Source: Dreissena polymorpha (Eukaryota; Mollusca; Bivalvia; Myida; Dreissenidae). Taken from it: 64,000 nt of DNA. The position numbers and the translations under genes were made by a program. Of the stretch, positions 57,401-64,000 are shown piece after piece. The notes beneath the pieces are model-generated. The model saw only the letters and a program-made list of their open reading frames with translations, did not search any database and was not told the DNA's origin. The DNA lies in the NCBI RefSeq assembly GCF_020536995.1, contig NC_068363.1, forward strand, positions 6,241,598 to 6,305,597, given 5' to 3'. Each line of letters begins with the position of its first letter. The first letter of the stretch is position 1.

Positions 57401-60400
57401 ATGATCATAATTGTTGCACTGGTGTTTTTATGATCGTAATTGTTGCACTGGTGTTATTATGATCGTAATTGTTGCACTGGTGTTTTTCTAGTGGTGCACA
57501 CCATCACAGGTTGCTTAACCCTTGTGCAAAGTAATTTAGAAATTCTCCGATGCATAGAGAACATACAGTCGGGACAAACAAAACAACACAGACTTACGAG
57601 ACAAAATAAGACGTGTTCTGGAAAACCTGGACTTTATTCTTGTGTTTTAAGTGTCATTCCAGATTTTACTGCACAGGCTTATCTGGGACAACATTTTCTA
57701 CCTAAACTGGATTTTCAGGAAGAATAGACTTTTTTTAACACCAACAGTACATAAATGTGGACAGTGTCATGCCTGATTTAGCATGCTCAAACAGCGCTGG
57801 CTTATCTTGGCCAAATCTTTATACACATACCAATTAAGGGTTGTTTTCCAAGAACGAGGCTAAACTGATTTTTCCTATATGGCCAATCTCCACCTACTGG
57901 TAGTGGGGGTTGTAAACTTCATAACAAACAAGGACGAGACTCTAATAACATATAATTACTAACAAAATACTCACCATTATTAAACAAGGATTTGAATTGA
58001 CTTAAGTCTTCCAATTTTCTATGCTTATCAGTCACTCCTAGAACCTGAAATGGAATGTATAAATTGAGCATCAATATAAGATCACCATCAAGCAAAAATG
58101 TGTCTCATGCCAAGTGCGACCAGCTTCGCTCCAGCCAAGCCCATGCATCCTTGCAGTATGGTTGAAAGATACTTTATCCCCTAATCAGAAAATGAAACCC
58201 TGCATGACAACATAGTGGGCTAAATTTGGCTAAGACCCATTTAAGCTTGATGCGGCTAATATAAAATCAAGCTGTGTTAAAGTAAGCCCATTTATGTTTC
58301 CAATTTGGGAAGAATTTAATATATATCAGACCATTGCCAGACAGCAATATGACAACAACAATTGCCTACATGAAATAGACAGTAGCTTTTGCACAGATTT
58401 AAGATCAAGGTTTATATAGGTCAAGGTCATTTGATGCATGTATAGGTCTCACATTAAGGAGATTGAGACAAATATATTAAGATAGTAGCAAACTAATGGA
58501 ACCAGAAAATATAGGGTAATATCAAATCGTTTCATAGCGTGTTTTTTTTTCACCACAGCAAAAAGGAGGACATTGTCCATAAAAACTAAAACACGATATT
58601 TAATTAGCTCTCATAATCTGAAAGTTATGTATTTATATTTAACATACATATAAGTTGGTAACTATCAATTAAAATCATATTACATTTTGACCTTTTGATT
58701 ATTAAAATGTTAATAGATGAAACCTTTAACACATTTAAATACAATGTGTTTGTGTAACACTATGTCCCCCCATATATTTGACCTTTGATCTTGAAGGATG
58801 ACCTTGACCTTTCATCACTCAAAATGTTCAGCTCCATGAGATACACATGCATGCCAAATATGAAATTGCTATCTTTAATATTGCAAAAAAATATGGCAAA
58901 TGTTAAAGTTTGATGCAAACATACCAACAAACAGACAGGGAAAAAACAATATGTTCCCCAGTATAGACTGGGGGAAATAAAAAATGCAAAATGCAAACTG
59001 TGTGTTTAAAAAGTGAAGAAATAACATACGCAATAATTTCCTTCCATAAAATGTGTTCAGGGCAGACACTGCCAAATTCAGATTATAACTATCCTGGGGT
59101 CTATTTTACTCACCTGGAGCTGTTCCTCCAAGGAGACCTGTCCCAGCATGCCCTGTACCACATTGGTGCGATCCAGACAGTCCATGCAGTTGGTACGGAA
59201 CACTCCCTCCTGGAGACTGGAGGGAATACCATCAGACGACACCACAAAATACCTGAACAACACATAGCAACATTGAGATTCACCTGTAGTTGATGTGGCA
59301 ACACATAGCAACATCGAGAATTACTTATTGTTTTAACACCATGAAATACCAGTACAACACAAAGCAACATCAAAAATAACATATTGTGATGACACCACGT
59401 TAATATTATACATAATTGACGTAATTGATCTGATAACGATAATTGTTTTATTTTGGTTTTGTTTTTTTGAATCACATTTCTGTTAGTAACATTTTTGGCA
59501 GATTGCATTTCTTAGAAAATGAGTCTTGCTTTGGCAAAACTGGGCTAAATGCATCTGCGTAGTGTGGTCCCAGATAAGTCTGTGCAGTTCATACAGACTA
59601 ACAAGGATAAACCTTTAAAAGAGACTTAATTTAAACTTAAAAATACAATAAAAGCACTGGCTGATCAGAGTTGACACTTGACTCACATGCATTTAGTCCC
59701 AGTTATCCCAGAACTGACCTACCCAAACTGTTTCCTGGTTTCCTCCAAACGACTCAATAACACTGATAAGCGGTCCCATCTCATTTTACGGCACTCATGG
59801 TGAAAATCAAAATATTCATATCTGAAAGTTACAGTTATGTGATAAAACAACATACTTTTTTTTAACATTCTATGTTTTCTTTTCATTTTTTCGTCTCAAT
59901 TTTATTTCATAAAGCAATAGAGGAAAGAACTATATGATTGATTCATTTCAAGTAATCAGCCAAACAAACAAAGACTGTTTATATAAAACTATATCAAACA
60001 GATCTCCAATAATAGTAAGAAATTAATTACAAGAACTGAATGGGAAATCATCAACGCCAATTGTTACCGCAAAATGTAATCCCTAGATATGCCCTGTAAG
60101 TGACAACAATACCCATGTTAGCGTTCTATTGGAAACTTGTACCAACCTGAGGATTCTTACCTGACTCTGGGCTTCTTGAAACCCTCGAGAGTGTTTGCGA
60201 GTGCCTTCTCCAGTCGACCCTCGTGACCTTTAGAGTTCACCTGCAGTCAGAACAGATACAAGGTCTGAAGTTTGCACATCTGCTGATGATTCTTCATAAC
60301 TTTCAAGGATTTACTTTATCATTATGCCTACCAATATTAACTTTCTATAAAATAAGTTCACTACTATGTACAGTAAAATGCTACAGCTTCTAATGGAGTC

Positions 60401-63400
60401 TCGCTCATGTAAATGCGGGCTTATTGCATGTGCTGCAAGTACCGCCCCAGATATTGCATGTGCTGCAAGTACCGCCCCAGATATTGCATGTACTGCAAGT
60501 ACCGCCCCAGATTAGCCTCTGCAGTCTATGCATGTGCTGCAAGTACCGTACCAGATATTGCATGTGCTGCAAGTACCGCCCCAGATATTGCATGTGCTGC
60601 AAGTACCGCCCCAGTATTGCATGTGCTGCAAGTACTGCCCCAGATATTGCATGTGCTGCAAGTACTGCCCCAGATATTGCATGTGCTGCAAGTACTGCCC
60701 CAGATATTGCATGTGCTGCAAGTACCGCCCCAGATATTGCATGTGCTGCAAGTACCGCCCCAGATTAGCCTCTGCAGTCTGGACAAGCAAATAAGGGACA
60801 ACACTTGTCGCCTAAACTAGATTTTCCATATCAAAAGACTTCCTTTCAACAAAAAAATACAATACACGCAAAAATTGTGCGCCTGATAAGCTTGTGCCGA
60901 CTGCGCGGGCTTTTTGGAGGATAATTTAGGCACATGCCTGGTAACATGCCACTGCTGGTAATGAGAATTGACTTACCAAGTTTACGATAACCTGGTCTCC
61001 ATATCTGAACACCTGGTCGTCAAAATGTCTCTGGAGGCCCTCGATCTGTGACAGAACAAGATAAGTATGGTTATAATGAATGGCTAATATCATAGTCCAA
61101 AATAAGCTTGTACAGTTATATGGAATAGACTAGAACCATCATACAAATATAGTCTAGCGCCTTTATATGGGATAGGCTAGTGCTGTAATACAGAATAGGC
61201 TAATACGGTAATACAGAATAGACTTGTACTGTTATATGTAATAGGCTAGTACAGTAATACAGACTTGGCTGGTATGGTTATACAGAATATGCTAGTACGT
61301 TAATACAAACAAGCTAGTACCGTTATACGGAATAGGCTAATATGGTAAAACCGCAGAGGCTAATACGATAATACAGAAAAGGCTTGTACTGTAATACAGA
61401 ATAGGCTTATATGGTAATACGGAATAGGCTAGTACAGTAATACAGATTAGGCTAGTGCTGTTATACAGAATAGGCTAATACAGAATAGGCTAATACAGAA
61501 TAGGCTAATACAGTTATATGGAATAGGCTAGTACGGTTATAAAAATTTGCTAACTCAGTAAAACGGAATAGGCTAGAATGATAATACAGAATTAGCAAAT
61601 AATTTCACAAATTGATATAGCCTGTGTTTTGATAAGATTGTAATCAGACATATAATAAACCTGCTGATTTTAGTGCTGGTACTTACATGATTCTGTGACC
61701 TGAGTTGTGCCTGGGGCATGTATTTGAGGTTGGGACGTTGTGACCAGTACAGTGGAATAGAGCCTCTAGTCTGCAAAATCATCCAACCATGCACACATCT
61801 CAAGGCAGCTTAATACATAATAATATGCGTACAGTGTTGTCCCAGATTAGCCTGTGCAGTCCTCATTTACCCAATGTTGTTCAAAGGAAGCAGCAAAAAA
61901 CATGTTCAGGCAGATCTTGGACATTATTTACACTTCACTTACATGCATTAAACCTCTTTTTCCAAGTGCGAGGCTCATTCTCAACCATTTTTACTCATAA
62001 AAAACACATCAACATTCTTTTAGAAGTTTATTTTGTTTACCTTCTATATTAATATGGTAGATTTCAATCATCATAATCTATAAAGCATTGTTTTAAATAA
62101 GACAAATTGCTTATGCTATAATGTACCCAAATCCTTATTTAAAGGTAGGGACAATCGACAAATTGAATTAAGAATATTAATTCCTTTCAGTCAAAAACTG
62201 GCCAATACCTGAACAAATGAACAAGATGTATCGTTGTGTATAACAATCTGTTCTGTCTCCACGAAGTTTGCTACCTGGCCCTCGTTATCTAGCCCGCGCA
62301 CGTTGAACCTTGTCCCTGCACGGTACACACTGCGTCGGGATATCAGGATGTAGTCTACACTCTTGTTGTTGACGACTGGAGAGTTGATACTTACAACTGG
62401 TCAGGGTCAAGGATTTTTATAAACATCAGGAGGAGTTCAGAAATCATCAACACTCAAAAAAATACAATGTGCCTTGCTTAATTCATGTGCGCAAAGTTTC
62501 ATCCCAGATTAGTCTGTGAGCACAGGCTCATCAGGGCCAACACTTTCAGCTTAAATGAAATGTTTTGTTGAAAAAAAGTCCTTTCTAAGCAAAAATCCAG
62601 TCTAAGTGCAGTGTTGTCCCTGATTAGCCTGTGCGGACTGCACAGGTAATCTGTGACGAAACTTTAAGCAAATGCATTAAGACCCGTTTTCTAATATTTA
62701 GACAAGAGTAGAATCTAAACAAGAGGGCTACAAAAATACACATTCAAACTGTCTGTTTCAAATCCTGATTAAAAGATACATCCATGTAGGACAGGCAGGC
62801 AGTAGCGTGCCAACTCAGCCTGCTGCGTGAGCTCTCGTAATACATGACCATTCCACATAAACCTGGCATCAGCCTGGAAATAAGTTAAACAGGTTAGTTT
62901 TAACGCATTTATTTTAGCTTGATTGTATCAAAATTCTAAGGCTTATTGAACCCCTCTTGGGTCCATTTCCTGGGTATAGCCAGTACTTGGTGTCTTTGAG
63001 GGAGCTTGAAAGAACGCTTTCACAGTGGGGATGAAACCCATGACATCCCGATTGCAAGGCAGACACCATACCCTCTACGCCATGGCAACCTATGCTTAAG
63101 TGTTAAAAGAGGATCTTTATGCTTTTTGAAGTCCCTTGAAAATAAAATTACATTAAATACGTTCCTTAATAGATTAAAGTTTTAAAGGCTAAGTTTTCAA
63201 CCCTTAGATGAACAGCTAACAGCATTAAACCTGAACAGCCTGCAAGTAACTCACAGGCTGTTCTGGTTTAATGCTGGTTGCATACAGCCATTTTCACTTC
63301 TGAGCAGTAAAGGATTTACAATGGCACAAATTTGTGTTATATTAAAAGTGTGGACTAGATGATAATTAATAAACATTTTAACAATCAAGTAAATTATAAC

Positions 63401-63666
63401 TCAACATACATTGATTTGCTTCTCTTGTCTAGGGTGACTTTTGAAAGGATTTTAAGTAGATTTAATGAACAGAAAATCATCTACGGAAACAACTTATATA
63501 ACTGAATAAGAATTACCCGCTCGTGGAGGGGCATTGAGATAAACTCTGGACTAGTGTTGTGTAACCGCTGCAGGGAATGTGTAATGTCATATGTTGAACT
63601 GAAGTAGTAGTTTTCAGTCCTTAGAACATTTTCTACCATGGAGAGGTACACACTGTTATCCCGATT
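51295..63666 (-). CDS. SACM1L: Phosphatidylinositol-phosphate phosphatase SAC1, 3' part (13 exons)
   Basis: SAC1 is an ER/Golgi membrane enzyme that removes phosphate from PI4P and related lipids. Thirteen exons in the window join in phase to 479 residues; roughly the first 100 of about 587 lie beyond 64000. Exons 5' to 3': 63517-63666, 62780-62873, 62209-62396, 61687-61770, 60977-61045, 60161-60240, 59723-59821, 59114-59252, 57975-58044, 56093-56165, 54572-54767, 53588-53648, 51295-51431. The catalytic CX5R loop is intact ([15 protein letters not shown]). Other matches: [70 protein letters not shown]. Two C-terminal membrane spans and a Lys-rich tail (KVKTD) follow. Minisatellites or MITEs occupy most introns. 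Confidence 0.97.
51740..53445 (+). repeat. Tandem array in SACM1L intron, about 10 units
   Basis: Units with GGGGTCATCTACTGTCCAAG, GCACATGTGAAGTATCAAGC, ACGATTTTCACACT and GACCTTGACCTTTGACCTAG. The right end has CAAAACAATATACCC and a worn CCCTTCTTTGAAGAGGGG stem, like the hairpin end of family A. The left end is unclear. Confidence 0.8.
53588..53648 (-). CDS. SACM1L: SACM1L exon, first membrane span
   Basis: Reads [20 protein letters not shown], fully hydrophobic, then phase-1 donor GATG|GTAAGT. Confidence 0.94.
53850..54078. repeat. Palindromic MITE, diverged
   Basis: CTTGTTCTGGTAAAACTGAG, CCAGATTAGCCTGCGCAATC and a right end with CATGCATTTAGCCCAGTATT. Confidence 0.7.
54368..54548. mobile_element. 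piggyBac-type MITE beside a SACM1L donor
   Basis: TTAA flanks with tips CCCTTTACC and GGTAAAGGG; interior TTTTATGCTGATTGCACATA as in the copy at 40844. It ends 23 bases from the exon at 54572. Confidence 0.85.
54572..54767 (-). CDS. SACM1L: SACM1L exon
   Basis: Reads [65 protein letters not shown]: the end of the Sac domain and linker to the membrane. Confidence 0.96.
54822..55030. repeat. Palindromic MITE, left half plus remnant
   Basis: TGTGTCTTGTTCTGAGAAAA, CCTGTGCAGTCCGCACAGGC, then AAGCTAATCAGGGACGAAAC; the right end is lost. Confidence 0.8.
55555..56092 (-). repeat. 41-bp minisatellite seeded at a SACM1L donor
   Basis: About 13 units of GTCAAGTCAAGACAAGAAAT plus CATAGATTTTGGGTTTGCATA (minus strand). 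The first unit is the intron start itself: GTAAGTCAAGTTAATATGAG, AAATCATAGATTTTG directly follows the exon at 56093. Units are therefore copies of the first 41 or so intron bases. Confidence 0.92.
56093..56165 (-). CDS. SACM1L: SACM1L exon
   Basis: Reads [23 protein letters not shown] then CG|GTAAGT in phase 2. Confidence 0.96.
56276..57487. repeat. 29-bp minisatellite in SACM1L intron
   Basis: About 42 units of TGATCATAATTGTTGCACTG plus GTGTTTTTA, some lacking two bases (ATTCTGCACTGG). The copies vary mainly at one position (ATCATAA, ATCGTAA, ATCTTAA). Confidence 0.95.
57607..57863. repeat. Palindromic MITE, diverged
   Basis: GTTCTGGAAAACCTGGACTT at the left, GTTTTCCAAGAACGAGGCT at the right, with weakened inner arms. 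Confidence 0.6.
57975..58044 (-). CDS. SACM1L: SACM1L exon
   Basis: Reads [23 protein letters not shown], phase-1 donor AATG|GTGAGT. Confidence 0.93.
58060..58740. other. SACM1L intron, nothing recognised
   Basis: AT-rich, no familiar repeat apart from a lone AAGGTCATTTG. Confidence 0.4.
58745..58980 (+). repeat. Family B element, single unit
   Basis: GTGTTTGTGTAACACTATGT, GAAGGATGACCTTGACCTTT, GCTCCATGAGATACACATGC, then a CCAACAAACAGACAGGG tract and stem CCCCAGTA/TGGGGG with AAATAAAAA. Confidence 0.8.
59114..59252 (-). CDS. SACM1L: SACM1L catalytic exon
   Basis: Reads [53 protein letters not shown] is the CX5R phosphatase loop with its nucleophilic Cys. Confidence 0.97.
59285..59409 (-). 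repeat. Decayed copies of the SACM1L catalytic-exon acceptor
   Basis: 59334-59374 repeats, at about four bases in five, the acceptor text 59236-59276 (exon start plus the GTTGCTATGTGTTGTTCAG tract). Shorter copies lie at 59298-59321 and 59388-59400. Confidence 0.65.
59520..59714. repeat. Palindromic MITE beside a SACM1L donor
   Basis: CTTGCTTTGGCAAAACTGGG at the left, CATTTAGTCCCAGTTATCCC at the right. It ends eight bases from the exon at 59723. Confidence 0.65.
59723..59821 (-). CDS. SACM1L: SACM1L exon
   Basis: Reads [32 protein letters not shown], donor TTTGG|GTAGGT in phase 2. Confidence 0.95.
60161..60240 (-). CDS. SACM1L: SACM1L exon
   Basis: Reads [26 protein letters not shown], phase-2 donor. 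Confidence 0.93.
60412..60775. repeat. 30-bp minisatellite in SACM1L intron
   Basis: About 12 units of GCATGTGCTGCAAGTACCGC plus CCCAGATATT. CAGATTAGCCTCTGCAGTCT occurs twice, so the array grew inside a palindromic MITE. The 30-bp period keeps Cys-rich frames open; they are not genes. Confidence 0.93.
60977..61045 (-). CDS. SACM1L: SACM1L exon
   Basis: Reads [23 protein letters not shown], phase 0 both ends. Confidence 0.93.
61085..61600. repeat. 23-bp minisatellite in SACM1L intron
   Basis: About 22 imperfect units of TACAGAATAGGCTAGTACGG plus TAA. It ends about 40 bases from the acceptor of the exon at 61045. Confidence 0.9.
61687..61770 (-). CDS. SACM1L: SACM1L exon
   Basis: Reads [42 protein letters not shown] is a Sac-domain hallmark. 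Confidence 0.96.
61822..61972. repeat. Palindromic MITE, diverged
   Basis: GTTGTCCCAGATTAGCCTGT at the left and CATGCATTAAACCTCTTTTT at the right, 52 bases from an acceptor. Confidence 0.65.
62209..62396 (-). CDS. SACM1L: SACM1L exon
   Basis: Reads [62 protein letters not shown]. The acceptor at 62397 keeps HGFVSIN continuous with the previous exon. Confidence 0.95.
62466..62691. repeat. Palindromic MITE
   Basis: GCTTAATTCATGTGCGCAAA, CAGATTAGTCTGTGAGCACA, CCTGATTAGCCTGTGCGGAC and a CATTAAGACCCGTTTTC end. Confidence 0.75.
62780..62873 (-). CDS. SACM1L: SACM1L exon
   Basis: Reads [31 protein letters not shown], phase-1 donor GGAT|GTATCT. Confidence 0.95.
62920..63095 (-). mobile_element. 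Probable tRNA-derived SINE
   Basis: Minus strand: A-box-like GGCGTAGAGGGTATGG, then B-box-like GGGTTTCATCCCC, then a body with AAGTACTGGCTATACCCAGG and TTCAATAAGCCT that I recall from molluscan SINEs. No closed acceptor stem, so not a tRNA gene. Confidence 0.5.
63517..63666 (-). CDS. SACM1L: SACM1L exon, first in window
   Basis: Reads [50 protein letters not shown]. Phase 0 both ends. FS.TYD.T.SLQR is typical of the N-terminal Sac subdomain. Confidence 0.96.
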
Positions 63667-63694
63667 CTGGAATGGAAAATGAAAATATTTTTAG

Positions 63695-63892
63695 CTCTGC
63701 AGTCCACACAGTCTAATGAAGGAAGACGCTATTATGGCATTTTTTGTTCAATGGAAGTGTCTTCTAAACAGAAATATGCAGGAAATGTCATCTCTCTTTA
63801 GCATTTACGGACTGCACAGGCTAATCTTGGGACAACACTTAAAGCACTTTACACACAGCATTAAGCCCTCTTTACCCAAAGCACAGCTCATT
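63695..63892. repeat. Palindromic MITE, diverged
   Basis: CTGCAGTCCACACAGTCTAA, GGACTGCACAGGCTAATCTT, GCATTAAGCCCTCTTTACCC. Confidence 0.65.
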
Positions 63893-64000
63893 TGTACTGC
63901 CAGCATTTTTCCTTCTTACTTTGGGAACAATAACAATAACATTTTAATTGGAAAAATTATTGATGTTTGCAGTCAGAGTGGATTTTTCTCTTGTGTCAAT

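Noticed and set aside
56276-57487. Regular array resembling CRISPR repeats
   Set aside because: Units are contiguous with no unique spacers, and the genome is animal.
60405-60820. Cys-rich repeated frames ([10 protein letters not shown] and similar)
   Set aside because: Product of a 30-bp minisatellite in a SACM1L intron. Five overlapping frames are open, which is an effect of the period, not coding.

Overview
The window is eukaryotic nuclear DNA. It has spliced genes with canonical GT-AG introns, AATAAA signals and very dense interspersed repeats. The protein set is animal, and the repeats look like those of a heterodont bivalve, most likely a dreissenid mussel (Dreissena). That species guess rests on remembered repeat signatures, chiefly the palindromic element built on CAGATTAGCCTGTGCAG; no search was run. 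A placeholder of exactly 100 N lies at 7593-7692.

Layout. 1-7592: nested transposons (a pogo/Tigger-like TIR element holding a broken LINE and a tandem-repeat element; a 988-bp TA-flanked element) and an unplaced coiled-coil exon. 7693-13753 (+): the last six exons of NUP93, with several one-base frame slips in the exons nearest the gap. 15902-20045 (-): a complete five-exon SMYD-type SET/MYND gene with N-terminal TPRs and a second C-terminal MYND finger, plus a remnant of a second copy's last exon at 14741. 24775-40701 (+): complete five-exon TMEM231, a ciliary transition-zone membrane protein, with very repeat-rich introns. 42750-51290: repeats only. 51295-63666 (-): the last 13 exons of SACM1L, the Sac1 phosphoinositide phosphatase; its 5' exons lie beyond the window. 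NUP93 and SMYD converge, SMYD and TMEM231 diverge, TMEM231 and SACM1L converge. The four genes have unrelated housekeeping jobs (nuclear pore, lysine methylation, cilium gate, PI4P turnover) and no shared pathway is implied.

Two patterns cut across the genes. First, several minisatellites begin exactly at a splice junction and are built from it: the TMEM231 exon 4 donor, a NUP93 donor and a SACM1L donor, with smaller junction duplications at other donors and acceptors. Second, at least ten repeat copies with unrelated interiors share the same ends: AACAAG plus a short hairpin at one end, and a hairpin plus a TAAAA-type end at the other, often around tandem units. This recalls Helentron-type non-autonomous elements. 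Many of those units carry packed AGGTCA half-sites, including perfect estrogen-response-element cores.
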